From Rhabditoides inermis (taxonomy: Eukaryota; Nematoda; Chromadorea; Rhabditida; Rhabditidae), in assembly GCA_963966185.1 (NCBI GenBank), contig CAWZYM010000367.1, positions 687,501 to 751,500 of the forward strand: a stretch of 64,000 nt of DNA, written 5' to 3'. Made by a program: the position numbers and the translations under genes. Of the stretch, positions 27,174-41,000 are shown piece by piece. Numbering within the stretch: position 1 is the first letter of the stretch; every line of letters begins with the position of its first letter. The notes beneath the pieces were generated by a model. That model saw nothing but the letters and a program-made list of their open reading frames with translations. It did no database searches and was not told the origin of the DNA.

Positions 27174-28232
27174 TCTTTGAAAAGTACTTGCGTAAACAGA
27201 TGAACTTTGTCTTATCCCAATGCAGCAAAAGCACATGCATAAAGCGTTTACAAATACTATCACAAACCTGCACCTCTCTCTTTTCTTTCTTCCTCTCTTA
27301 CCTCTCCTATTTGTGTTCACTGGTTAGTATCAACAGAACTTTCCCGAATGCGCAGGTTTGTGTTAGTATTTGTAAACGCTTTATGCATGTGCTTTTGCTG
27401 CATTGGGATAAGACAAAGTTCATCTGTTTACGCAAGTACTTTTCAAAGAAAATATATGTGCTTTTGTTAAATTTCATAGAAATTATGACTATTCATCTGG
27501 ACTATATCAAAAACTACTATCTCTCACTCCCTCTGTTCTCTCCTTCTCTTCGTCGCTTCTCTCTCTTTAACTGTTTCTTCTCTCTCTTTCACTGTTTTCT
27601 CTCTCACTCTCACTTTCTGCCCTTCTCTCTCTCTGTCTCTTTATATTTTCTGCTCTTCTATCAACGTTTACAAATACTAACACAAACTCTCGGCCGTTCT
27701 CTCTCTTCTTACTCTCATGTACCACAGATCACACGTTACGTTTCGGATCGCCGTTACGTTTCACAAAAACGTTTTTTCCTACATATTTTCTCACTACCGT
27801 TCGGAGTCGCGCCTACTGCGCTCTTTCTCCTGGTTATAGTTGGCGGACCCAAAACAACGCAAACTCGGCGCGAATTAGACGCTGGCGGCGGCGGGGCGAA
27901 CTACACTCAAAGTGCTAGTGGGAGAACACGCGCAGAAAACGCGAGAGAGTACGCTTTCGGCAGAGAGTCAGAGTTACCGGACACGACACCCACACACACA
28001 CACGCTGGCCTCTCGCCTCATGGGTGCGCGGGATCGCTCATAACTTCTTTCGGAGAAAAGATACAAAGATGCCCACGACCAATGATCTGTCCTACGGAAC
28101 GGTGCGAATCTAACTAACATGATTTGGATGAGTCCACTTTGTTGTTAACATGACCTTTGGATATCGCTTCTTGAAAATTCTGGCGCAAGCCCTATCCTAA
28201 GCCAAAAGAGAGGGCGCTGCGCGCCCTCTCTA
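27174..28232 (+). mobile_element. Helitron/Helentron-like insertion 1 (hairpin-ended)
   Basis: Interrupts a satellite monomer between TTATCAATT and TATTTCCGC. The 5' part starts TCTTTGAAAAGTACTT and forms a long inverted repeat (about 100-bp arms, roughly 27172-27272 and 27353-27453, ~80-bp spacer). The 3' end is an 11-bp GC-rich hairpin (stem 28207-28217 with 28221-28231, loop TGC) followed by AAT. No terminal inverted repeats. The interior has no recognisable Rep/helicase, so non-autonomous. The related insertion is at 37293-38012. Class assignment is inference. Confidence 0.6.
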
Positions 28233-29163
28233 ATTTATTTCCGCTGTTCAATATCTGTTCGGAGCTTGCAAGTGATCGCCTGGTGATCAAAGCGGCTTGA
28301 CTTTGCAAATCGATCAACATTGCTCTATGATTAACAGACAAATCTCCTTACAGTCAACGTCAGAATATAATTTAGGATACCTGACACCACCCCGAGTAAA
28401 CGTACCACTCAACTATGCGGTTTCCATGAAAAATTGGCGAAAAATCCGTTGCCCAAAAGAGATTGTGGTGGCAGGTGGCTGAGATAAAAATACGTTTTAT
28501 GTGCAAACGAAACGTCTATCAAAACTGCTAATGTTTTTCTGAGATGCAGATAATACCTATCAATTTGTTTCCGCTGTTCAATATCTGTTCGGAGCTCGCA
28601 AGTGATCGCCTGGTGATCAAAGCGGCTTGACTTTGCAAATGGATCAACATTGCTCTATGATTAACAGACAATTCTCCTTACAGTCAACGTCAGAATATAG
28701 TTTCGGATACCTGACACCACCCCGAGAAAACGTACCACTCAACTATACGGTTTCCATCAAGAAGTTGTCGAAAAACCCGTTGCCCAAAAGAGATTGTGGT
28801 GGCAGGTGGCTGAGATTTGAATACGTTTTTAATGCAAAAAAAGAGTCTATCATGAATGCGAATGTTTTTACGTTATGCAGATAATGCTTATCAATTAATT
28901 TCCGCTGTTCAATACCTTTTCGGAGCTCGCAAGTTATCGCCTGGTGATCAAAGCGGCTTGATTTTGCAAATCGATCAACATTGCTCTATGATTAACAGAC
29001 AAATCTCCTTACAGTCAACGTCAGAATATAATTTCGGATACCTGACACCACCCCGAGAAAACGTACCACTCAACTATGCGGTTTCCATCAAGAAATTGGC
29101 GAAAAACCCGTTGCTCAAAAGAGATTGTGGTGGCAGGTGGCTGAGATTTTAATACGTTTTATG

Positions 29164-30609
29164 GGCCATTAGTAAATCATACAACATACAACATACCATC
29201 ATACAATCATACCACCATACCACCATACCACTATACCACCATACCACCATACCACATACCACCATACCACCATACCACCATACCACCATACCACCATACC
29301 ACCATACCACCATACCACCATACCACCATACCACCATACCATCATGTTATTATACCATCATACCATCGTATTTTCCTGCGTTTTCGGAAGCGGGAACGCC
29401 CTTGTATCCTTAACACGCTTCACAGCGCGCTTTGTGCGGTTTACACGTTGTAAACGGTCTGGAAATTGTAAAACGGTCTTTGGTTACATCCGTATGTAGT
29501 CCTCCCCTCGGTCGGTTTTCTCTGTGTTTGAAAGAACCCAAAACGTCTTCATTTGATTTCTATCTAAATAGATTGACCAGTAGTATTTGGCTGACACCGT
29601 TCAGGAATGAGGCAGCAGCTTCGGCATGGACTCTGAATGTTTTTTTTTCTTTTCGTGTATTCTCGGGTATTCCTCCACACTGCGTGTACATGCTACGCGT
29701 GGACGCGAATCAGCCTGTTTCTGCGTTCATTCGGATTGTACAATACAATAATCGGGGTCTTTGCATGTGGGAAGCCTTAGGAAAGCATCTTGGGAGTCAA
29801 ACTCTCTCTAACCTTGTTCACGCAATGTGAAGATTTACCCGAGATGTGAGGATTTACCCAAGTTGTAGTTGTAGAGCTACTAAATTCTAGTTTCGCAAAA
29901 TGGAAAGACTTATCCATGCACATCGTTGTTTTTTTTCTGAAAAAGTCGCTGAGTTCGACCCCTTTCTGGTGGCACGGCGATGCTCGCATGCATATCCACG
30001 CGAGCATCGAACGAGAGAAGGCGATTCTGCGCGAACGATACTCGCTCTTTGAAGATGTGTTGACACAATGGGCCTTATCGGATCTAAATCAGAGTTGTGT
30101 GGCTCCTAGAACAGGCTTAGCGTCCATTTTGTCTAAAGAAAGGAAGTCGATGGTCGGACGCGACACCGACTGGTAGAATACAAACAGCGGTGGCTTCCTC
30201 CTACATACGTTCAATGAAATAGTTGCGTTTCTTAATTTCATCTCGAGTGTGAGAGTCGTTTTCGACAAGGGAGAGAGAGAGATGTTCGCGTCTCTCACAT
30301 TCAAAACTTGGAAAATAAAAAAAAACGAGAAATAACAATGACAATGACAAAAAAACAATGAAAATTTGAATGAAAAAAGCGACTGACGCGAGACGTGATA
30401 TGAAAATGCGCGCGAAAACTTTTCGAAATCACGTGGTATGGTGGTATGATGGTATGACAGCATTCATGGTTGTATGAGTGCAAAAATATGGTATGTTGTA
30501 TGATGGTATGGTAGTACGCTCGTATGGTGGTATGGTAGTATGGTAGTATGGTGGTATGTGGTATGGTGGTATGATGGTATGTTGTATGTTGTATGATTTA
30601 CTAATTGCC
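29164..30609. mobile_element. Terminal-inverted-repeat element with minisatellite arms (MULE-like)
   Basis: Ends GGCCATTAGTAAATC and complement of GGCAATTAGTAAATC. Both arms run into ACCATACC-type minisatellites (about 29185-29372 and 30430-30590, in opposite orientation). A perfect 9-bp target duplication CGTTTTATG lies at 29155-29163 and 30610-30618 in the satellite. Interior ORFs at 29432-29830 (+) and 29916-30176 (+) match nothing I recognise. A 9-bp duplication and GG-starting termini suggest the Mutator superfamily. Confidence 0.8.
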
Positions 30610-33600
30610 CGTTTTATGTGCAAACGAAACGTCTATAAAAAATGCTGATGTTTTTCTGAGATGCAGATAATACTTATCAATTTATTTCCGCTGTTCAATA
30701 TCTTTTCGGAGCTCGCAAGTGATCGCCTGGTGATCAAAGCGGCTTGGTTTTGCAAATCGATCAACATTGCTCTATGATTAACAGACAAATCTCCTTACAG
30801 TCAACGTCAGAATATAATTTAGGATACCTGACACCACCCCGAGTAAACGTACCACTCAACTATGCGGTTTCCATGAAAAATTGGCGAAAAATCCGTTGCC
30901 CAAAAGAGATTGTGGTGGCAGGTGGCTGAGATTTGAATACGTTTTATGTGCAAACGAAACGTCTATCAAAACTGCTAATGTTTTTCTGAGATGCAGATAA
31001 TACCTATCAATTTGTTTCCGCTGTTCAATATCTGTTCGGAGCTCGCAAGTGATCGCCTGGTGATCAAAGCGGCTTGACTTTGCAAATCGATCAACATTGC
31101 TCTATGATTAACAGACAATTCTCCTTACAATCAACGTCAGAATATAATTTAGGATACCTGCCACCACCCCGAGAAAACGTACCACTCAACTATGCGGTTT
31201 CCATCAAGAAATTGGCGAAAAACCCGTTGCCCAAAAGAGATTGTGGTGGCAGGTGGCTGAGATTTTAATACGTTTTATGTGCAAACGAAACGTCTATCAA
31301 AAATGCTAATGTTTTTCTGAGATGCAGATAATACTTATCAATTTATTTCCTCTGTTCAATATCTTTTCGGAGCTCGCAAGTGATCGCCTGGTGATCAAAG
31401 CGGCTTGATTTTGCAAATCGATCAACATTGCTCTTTGATTAACAGACAAATCTCCTTACAGTCAACGTCAGAATATAATTTCGGATACCTGACACCACCC
31501 CGAGAAAACGTACCACTCAGCTATGCGGTTTCCATGAAAAATTGGCGAAAAACCCGTTGCCCAAAAGAGATTGTGGTGGCAGGTGGCTGAGATTTGATTA
31601 CGTTTTATGTGCAAACGAAACGTCTATCAAAACTGCTAATGTTTTTACGTTATGCAGATAATGCTTATCAATTAATTTCCGCTGTTCAATATCTTTTTGG
31701 AGCTCGCAAACGATCGCCTGGTGATCAAAGCGGCTTGACTTTGCAAATCGATCAACATTGCTCTATGATTAACAGACAAATCTCCTTACAGTCAACGTCA
31801 GAATATAATTTAGGATACCTGACACCACCCCGAGTAAACGTACCACTCAACTATACGGTTTCCATCAAGAAGTTGTCGAAAAACCCGTTGCCCAAAAGAG
31901 ATTGTGGTGGCAGGTGGCTGAGATTTGAATACGTTTTTAATGCAAAAAAAGAGTCTATCATGAATGCGAATGTTTTTACGTTATGCAGATAATGCTTATC
32001 AATTAATTTCCGCTGTTCAATACCTTTTCGGAGCTCGCAAGTGATCGCCTGGTGATCAAAGCGGCTTGATTTTGCAAATCGATCAACATTGCTCTATGAT
32101 TAACAGACAAATCTCCTTACAGTCAACGTCAGAATATAATTTCGGATACCTGACACCACCCCGAGAAAACGTACCACTCAACTATGCGGTTTCCATCAAG
32201 AAATTGGCGAAAAACCCGTTGCTCAAAAGAGATTGTGGTGGCAGGTGGCTGAGATTTTAATACGTTTTATGTGCAAACGAAACGTCTATAAAAAATGCTG
32301 ATGTTTTTCTGAGATGCAGATAATACTTATCAATTTATTTCCGCTGTTCAATATCTTTTCGGAGCTCGCAAGTGATCGCCTGGTGATCAAAGCGGCTTGG
32401 TTTTGCAAATCGATCAACATTGCTCTATGATTAACAGACAAATCTCCTTACAGTCAACGTCAGAATATAATTTCGGATACCTGACACCACCCCGAGTAAA
32501 CGTACCACTCAACTATGCGGTTTCCATGAAAAATTGGCGAAAAATCCGTTGCCCAAAAGAGATTGTGGTGGCAGGTGGCTGAGATTTGAATACGTTTTAT
32601 GTGCAAACGAAACGTCTATCAAAACTGCTAATGTTTTTCTGAGATGCAGATAATACCTATCAATTTGTTTCCAATATCTGTTCGGAGCTCGCAAGTGATC
32701 GCCTGGTGATCAAAGCGGCTTGATTTTGCAAATCGATCAACATTGCTCTATGATTAACAGACAATTCTCCTTACAATCAACGTCAGAATATAATTTAGGA
32801 TACCTGACACCACCCCGAGTAAACGTACCACTCAACTATGCGGTTTCCATGAAAAATTGGCGAAAAATCCGTTGCCCAAAAGAGATTGTGGTGGCAGGTG
32901 GCTGAGATTTGATTACGTTTTATGTGCAAACGAAACGTCTATCAAAACTGCTAATGTTTTTACGTTATGCAGATAATGCTTATCAATTAATTTCCGCTGT
33001 TCAATATCTTTTTGGAGCTCGCAAACGATCGCCTGGTGATCAAAGCGGCTTGACTTTGCAAATCGATCAACATTGCTCTATGATTAACAGACAAATCTCC
33101 TTACAGTCAACGTCAGAATATAATTTAGGATACCTGACACCACCCCGAGTAAACGTACCACTCAACTATACGGTTTCCATCAAGAAGTTGTCGAAAAACC
33201 CGTTGCCCAAAAGAGATTGTGGTGGCAGGTGGCTGAGATTTGAATACGTTTTTAATGCAAAAAAAAGAGTCTATCATGAATGCGAATGTTTTTACGTTAT
33301 GCAGATAATGCTTATCAATTAATTTCCGCTGTTCAATACCTTTTCGGAGCTCGCAAGTGATCGCCTGGTGATCAAAGCGGCTTGATTTTGCAAATCGATC
33401 AACATTGCTCTATGATTAACAGACAAATCTCCTTACAGTCAACGTCAGAATATAATTTCGGATACCTGACACCACCCCGAGAAAACGTACCACTCAACTA
33501 TGCGGTTTCCATCAAGAAATTGGCGAAAAACCCGTTGCTCAAAAGAGATTGTGGTGGCAGGTGGCTGAGATTTTAATACGTTTTATGTGCAAACGAAACG

Positions 33601-34348
33601 TCTATAAAAAATGCTGATGTTTTTCTGAGATGCAGATAATACTTATCAATTTATTTCCGCTGTTCAATATCTTTTCGGAGCTCGCAAGTGATCGCCTGGT
33701 GATCAAAGCGGCTTGGTTTTGCAAATCGATCAACATTGCTCTATGATTAACAGACAAATCTCCTTACAGTCAACGTCAGAATATAATTTCGGATACCTGA
33801 CACCACCCCGAGTAAACGTACCACTCAACTATGCGGTTTCCATGAAAAATTGGCGAAAAATCCGTTGCCCAAAAGAGATTGTGGTGGCAGGTGGCTGAGA
33901 TTTGAATACGTTTTATGTGCAAACGAAACGTCTATCAAAACTGCTAATGTTTTTCTGAGATGCAGATAATACCTATCAATTTGTTTCCAATATCTGTTCG
34001 GAGCTCGCAAGTGATCGCCTGGTGATCAAAGCGGCTTGACTTTGCAAATCGATCAACATTGCTCTATGATTAACAGACAAATCTCCTTACAGTCAACGTC
34101 AGAATATAGTTTCGGATACCTGACACCACCCCGAGAAAAACGTACCACTCAACTATGCGGTTTCCATCAAGAAGTTGTCGAAAAACCCGTTGCCCAAAAG
34201 AGATTGTGGTGGCAGGTGGCTGAGATTTGAATACGTTTTTAATGCAAAAAAGAGTCTATCATAAATGCGAATGTTTTTACGTTATGCAGATAATGCCTAT
34301 AAATTAATTTCCGCTGTTCAATACTTACCTTTTCGGAGCTCGCAAGTG

Positions 34349-34898
34349 TAGGGACCACAATGACATTTTCAAAAATTTGGATACGATATAGCAAATAGTT
34401 CATTAATGTAGTTCATTTCAAGTTGATTTCAAAAATATATAATGTTCATAGGGTTCATCGTTCACATTGCGCTCAAATTCCGCGCGGCGCGCGCACCCGA
34501 GCGCGCGCTCACACAGGGAAAGTGCGACAGAGGGCGGCTAGATCAAAACACTTATGACGTCATCGATAGTTAAATTATGAATATATTCGTTTATAATAGT
34601 AGCGATAGGCTTTGTTTGATTGTAATCGATAAGTACTTGAAAAAAAACGTCTCTTACGACATCATTTTTCATTACTCATTTTGGGCAGTGGCGGCTAGAT
34701 CAAAGAAATATGACGTCATCATATCACTCTATATCGATTTTCACTACTTTACAGGGTACATGATCCCATGAACGAAATATCGTTGGAATCAGCGCGAAAG
34801 GGCGAATCGTTATATGCTAATTAGAGCACATCATGTGTCCAGTGAGAAAATGTTACATGATTCCGCCTCACTCTCTACATCTCAAGTTGTGGTCCCTA
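34349..34898. mobile_element. 550-bp MITE with 12-bp TIR in satellite
   Basis: Perfect 12-bp termini TAGGGACCACAA and complement. A 9-bp target duplication TCGCAAGTG lies at 34340-34348 and 34899-34907. The interior has an imperfect direct repeat GCGGCTAGATCAAA..ATGACGTCATC at about 34534 and 34692. No coding capacity. Confidence 0.9.
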
Positions 34899-37292
34899 TC
34901 GCAAGTGATCGCCTGGTGATCAAAGCGGCTTGATTTTGCAAATCGATCAACATTGCTCTATGATTAACAGACAAATCTCCTTACAGTCAACGTCAGAATA
35001 TAATTTCGGATACCTGACACCACCCCGAGAAAACGTACCACTCAACTATGCGGTTTCCATGAAAAATTGGCGAAAAACCCGTTGCCCAAAAGAGATTGTG
35101 GTGGCAGGTGGCTGAGATTTGATTACGTTTTATGTGCAAACGAAACGTCTATCAAAACTGCTAATGTTTTTACGTTATGCAGATAATGCTTATCAATTAA
35201 TTTCCGCTGTTCAATATCTTTTTGGAGCTCGCAAACGATCGCCTGGTGATCAAAGCGGCTTGACTTTGCAAATCGATCAACATTGCTCTTTGATTAACAG
35301 ACAAATCTCCTTACAGTCAACGTCAGAATATAATTCAGGATACCTGACACCACCCCGAGAAAACGTACCACTCAACTATGCGGTTTCCATGAAAAATTGG
35401 CGAAAAACCCGTTGCCCAAAAGAGATTGTGGTGGCAGGTGGCTGAGATTTGATTACGTTTTATGTGCAAACGAAACGTCTATCAAAAATGCTAATGTTTT
35501 TCTGAGATGCAGATAATACTTATCAATTTATTTCCTCTGTTCAATATCTTTTCGGAGCTCGCAAGTGATCGCCTGGTGATCAAAGCGGCTTGATTTTGCA
35601 AATCGATCAACATTGCTCTTTGATTAACAGACAAATCTCCTTACAGTCAACGTCAGAATATAATTCAGGATACCTGACACCACCCCGAGAAAACGTACCA
35701 CTCAACTATGCGGCTTCCATCAAGAAATTGGCGAAAAACCCGTTGCTCAAAAGAGATTGTGGTGGCAGGTGGCTGAAATTTGAATACGTTTTATGTGCAA
35801 ACGAAACGTCTATCAAAACTGCTAATGTTTTTCTGAGATGCAGATAATACTTATCAATTTATTTCCTCTGTTCAATATCTTTCGGAGCTCGCAAGTGATC
35901 GCCTGGTGATCAAAGCGGCTTGACTTTGCAAATCGATCAACATTGCTCTATGATTAACAGACAAATCTCCTTACAGTCAACGTCAGAATATAGTTTCGGA
36001 TACCTGACACCACCCCGAGAAAAACGTACCACTCAACTATGCGGTTTTCATCAAGAAGTTGTCGAAAAACCCGTTGCCCAAAAGAGATTGTGGTGGCAGG
36101 TGGCTGAGATTTGAATATGTTTTTAATGCAAAAAAGAGTCTATCATGAATGCGAATGTTTTTACGTTATGCAGATAATGCTTATCAATTAATTTCCGCTG
36201 TTCAATACTTACCTTTTCGGAGCTCGCAAGTGATCGCCTGGTGATCAAAGCGGCTTGATTTTGCAAATCGATCAACATTGCTCTATGATTAACAGACAAA
36301 TCTCCTCACAGTCAACGTCAGAATATAATTTCGGATACCTGACACCACCCCGAGAAAACGTACCACTCAACTATGCGGTTTCCATGAAAAATTGGCGAAA
36401 AACCCGTTGCCCAAAAGAGATTGTGGTGGCAGGTGGCTGAGATTTGAATACGTTTTATGTGCAAACGAAACGTCTATCAAAACTGCTAATGTTTTTCTGA
36501 GATGTAGATAATACCTTTCAATTTATTTCCGCTGTTCAATATCTTTTTGGAGCTCGCAAACGATCTCCTGGTGATCAAAGCGGCTTGACTTTGCAAATCG
36601 ATCAACATTGCTCTATGATTAACAGACAAATCTCCTTACAGTCAACGTCAGAATATAATTTAGGATACCTGACACCACCCCGAGAAAACGTACCACTCAA
36701 CTATGCGGCTTCCATCAAGAAATTGGCGAAAAACCCGTTGCTCAAAAGAGATTGTGGTGGCAGGTGGCTGAAATTTGAATACGTTTTATGTGCAAACGAA
36801 ACGTCTATCAAAAATGCTAATGTTTTTCTGAGATGCAGATAATACTTATCAATTTATTTCCTCTGTTCAATATCTTTTCGGAGCTCGCAAGTGATCGCCT
36901 GGTGATCAAAGCGGCTTGACTTTGCAAATCGATCAACATTGCTCTATGATTAACAGACAAATCTCCTTACAGTCAACGTCAGAATATAATTTCGGATACC
37001 TGACACCACCCCGAGAAAACGTACCACTCAACTATGCGGTTTCCATGAAAAATTGGCGAAAAACCCGTTGCCCAAAAGAGATTGTGGTGGCAGGTGGCTG
37101 AGATTTGATTACGTTTTATGTGCAAACGAAACGTCTATCAAAACTGCTAATGTTTTTACGTTATGCAGATAATGCTTATCAATTAATTTCCGCTGTTCAA
37201 TATCTTTTTGGAGCTCGCAAACGATCGCCTGGTGATCAAAGCGGCTTGACTTTGCAAATCGATCAACATTGCTCTATGATTAACAGACAAAT

Positions 37293-38012
37293 TAGAGAGG
37301 GCGCGCCAGCGCCCTCTCGTTTGTACTGGATGTCCCCGCGCGCTAGAATGCTCAAAAACGACTTTTCCCGGATGAAGCACTTTTCCTCATTTTGAAGTGA
37401 TTTCCACTGTTACATTGCATTCACATCTCTATTCGATAGAGGTATAAAAAGTTGTATTGAGTTTGATTGAATTTGAAGCGAGATACGGAGAGTCCGCATT
37501 CGAGTGCGGATTGAGATTGGTGTCGGGCGGGCGGGCGGGCGTCGGACAATCGCTTTCGCCCCGCCCCCTCTGTGTGTGAGTGAGAGAGAGAGGCGAATAG
37601 CGGGTGCGCGTCGGTATCCTCGCAGCGAATCGCGAACGTGTATGAAAATGTAATTTTGTGAAACAAAACTTAAGAAAAGGACAGATATTATCTTTCAAAA
37701 GTACTTCCAAGTAAAAGTAGTTGGTTTGTACCGTTGTCTCAGTTGAGCAAAAGGACTGACATGTTTTCAATGGAGACATGTGCAAACAGGCTCTCAGCAT
37801 AATTCGACGTGTTATGTTACAACAGAAGTTGTGCTTTCAAATAATAACTGCATAACCTCGTAAACGCGTTCATTATCATATGGCCGCTTTGCACTGGTAT
37901 GAGAGAGAGAGCCTGTTGGCACATGTCTCCATTGAAAACATGTCAGTCCTTTTGCTCAACTGAGACAACGGTACAAACCAACTACTTTTACTTGGAAGTA
38001 CTTTTGAAAGAT
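37293..38012 (-). mobile_element. Helitron/Helentron-like insertion 2 (hairpin-ended)
   Basis: Same design as 27174-28232 but in the opposite orientation. The 5' end (right) starts TCTTTCAAAAGTACTTCC and is one arm of a perfect ~107-bp inverted repeat (37687-37795 with about 37908-38014). The 3' end (left) is a GC hairpin, stem 37295-37304 with 37309-37318, loop GCCA, then TAAT on the minus strand. It interrupts a satellite monomer at CAGACAAAT/CTCCTTAC. No coding capacity. Confidence 0.6.
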
Positions 38013-41000
38013 AATCTCCTTACAGTCAACGTCAGAATATAATTTAGGATACCTGACACCACCCCGAGTAAACGTACCACTCCACTATGCGGCTTCCATC
38101 AAGAAATTGGCGAAAAACCCGTTGCTCAAAAGAGATTGTGGTGGCAGGTGGCTGAAATTTGAATACGTGTTATGTGCAAACGAAACGTCTATCAAAACTG
38201 CTAATGTTTTTCTGAGATGCAGATAATACTTATCAATTTATTTCCTCTGTTCAATATCTTTTCGGAGCTCGCAAGTGATCGCCTGGTGATCAAAGCGGCT
38301 TGACTTTGCAAATCGATCAACATTGCTCTATGATTAACAGACAAATCTCCTTACAGTCAACGTCAGAATATAGTTTCGGATACCTGACACCACCCCGAGA
38401 AAAACGTACCACTCAACTATGCGGTTTTCATCAAGAAGTTGTCGAAAAACCCGTTGCCCAAAAGAGATTGTGGTGGCAGGTGGCTGAGATTTGAATATGT
38501 TTTTAATGCAAAAAAGAGTCTATCATGAATGCGAATGTTTTTACCTTATGCAGATAATGCTTATCAATTAATTTCCGCGGTTCAATACTTACCTTTTCGG
38601 AGCTCGCAAGTGATCGCCTGGTGATCAAAGCGGCTTGATTTTGCAAATCGATCAACATTGCTCTATGATTAACAGACAAATCTCCTTACAGTCAACGTCA
38701 GAATATAATTTCGGATACCTGACACCACCCCGAGAAAACGTACCACTCAACTATGCGGTTTCCATGAAAAATTGGCGAAAAACCCGTTGCCCAAAAGAGA
38801 TTGTGGTGGCAGGTGGCTGAGATTTGAATACGTTTTATGTGCAAACGAAACGTCTATCAAAACTGCTAATGTTTTTCTGAGATGCAGATAATACCTTTCA
38901 ATTTATTTCCGCTGTTCAATATCTTTTTGGAGCTCGCAAACGATCTCCTGGTGATCAAAGCGGCTTGACTTTGCAAATCGATCAACATTGCTCTATGATT
39001 AACAGACAAATCTCCTTACAGTCAACGTGAGAATATAATTTAGGATACCTGACACCACCCCGAGAAAACGTACCACTCAACTATGCGGTTTCCATCAAGA
39101 AATTGGCGAAAAACCCGTTGCTCAAAAGAGATTGTGGTGGAAGGTGGCTGAGATTTTAATACGTTTTATGTGCAAACGAAACGTCTATCAAAACTGCTAA
39201 TGTTTTTCTGAGATGCAGATAATACCTATCAATTTGTTTCCGCTGTTCAATATCTGTTCGGAGCTCGCAAGTGATCGCCTGGTGATCAAAGCGGCTTGAC
39301 TTTGCAAATCGATCAACATTGCTCTATGATTAACAGACAATTCTCCTTACAATCAACGTCAGAATATAATTTAGGATACCTGACACCACCCCGAGAAAAC
39401 GTACCACTCAACTATGCGGTTTTCATCAAGAAGTTGTCGAAAAACCCGTTGCCCAAAAGAGATTGTGGTGGCAGGTGGCTGAGATTTGAATATGTTTTTA
39501 ATGCAAAAAAGAGTCTATCATGAATGCGAATGTTTTTACGTTATGCAGATAATGCTTATCAATTAATTTCCGCTGTTCAATACTTACCTTTTCGGAGCTC
39601 GCAAGTGATCGCCTGGTGATCAAAGCGGCTTGATTTTGCAAATCGATCAACATTGCTCTATGATTAACAGACAAATCTCCTTACAGTCAACGTCAGAATA
39701 TAATTTCGGATACCTGACACCACCCCGAGAAAACGTACCACTCAACTATGCGGTTTCCATGAAAAATTGGCGAAAAACCCGTTGCCCAAAAGAGATTGTG
39801 GTGGCAGGTGGCTGAGATTTGAATACGTTTTATGTGCAAACGAAACGTTTATCAAAACTGCTAATGTTTTTCTGAGATGCAGATAATACCTTTCAATTTA
39901 TTTCCGCTGTTCAATATCTTTTTGGAGCTCGCAAACGATCTCCTGGTGATCAAAGCGGCTTGACTTTGCAAATCGATCAACATTGCTCTATGATTAACAG
40001 ACAAATCTCCTTACAGTCAACGTCAGAATATAATTTAGGATACCTGACACCACCCCGAGAAAACGTACCACTCAACTATGCGGCTTCCATCAAGAAATTG
40101 GCGAAAAACCCGTTGCTCAAAAGAGATTGTGGTGGCAGGTGGCTGAAATTTGAATACGTTTTATGTGCAAACGAAACGTCTATCAAAAATGCTAATGTTT
40201 TTCTGAGATGCAGATAATACTTATCAATTTATTTCCTCTGTTCAATATCTTTTCGGAGCTCGCAAGTGATCGCCTGGTGATCAAAGCGGCTTGACTTTGC
40301 AAATCGATCAACATTGCTCTATGATTAACAGACAAATCTCCTTACAGTCAACGTCAGAATATAATTTCGGATACCTGACACCACCCCGAGAAAACGTACC
40401 ACTCAACTATGCGGTTTCCATGAAAAATTGGCGAAAAACCCGTTGCCCAAAAGAGATTGTGGTGGCAGGTGGCTGAGATTTGATTACGTTTTATGTGCAA
40501 ACGAAACGTCTATCAAAACTGCTAATGTTTTTACGTTATGCAGATAATGCTTATCAATTAATTTCCGCTGTTCAATATCTTTTTGGAGCTCGCAAACGAT
40601 CGCCTGGTGATCAAAGCGGCTTGACTTTGCAAATCGATCAACATTGCTCTATGATTAACAGACAAATCTCTTTACAGTCAACGTCAGAATATAATTTCGG
40701 ATACCTGACACCACCCCGAGAAAACGTACCACTCAACTATGCGGTTTCCATGAAAAATTGGCGAAAAACCCGTTGCCCAAAAGAGATTGTGGTGGCAGGT
40801 GGCTGAGATTTGAATACGTTTTATGTGCAAACGAAACGTCTATCAAAACTGCTAATGTTTTTCTGAGATGCAGATAATACCTATCAATTTATTTCCGCTG
40901 TTCAATACTTACCTTTTCGGAGCTCGCAAGTGATCGCCTGGTGATCAAAGCGGCTTGATTTTGCAAATCGATCAACATTGCTCTATGATTAACAGACAAA

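Noticed and set aside
28297..28482. Similarity of the satellite insertion point (ATGATTAACAGAC) to the SL1 leader as a retrotransposon target
   Set aside because: Only a few bases (ATTA) can be matched without gaps; not enough to claim shared target recognition.
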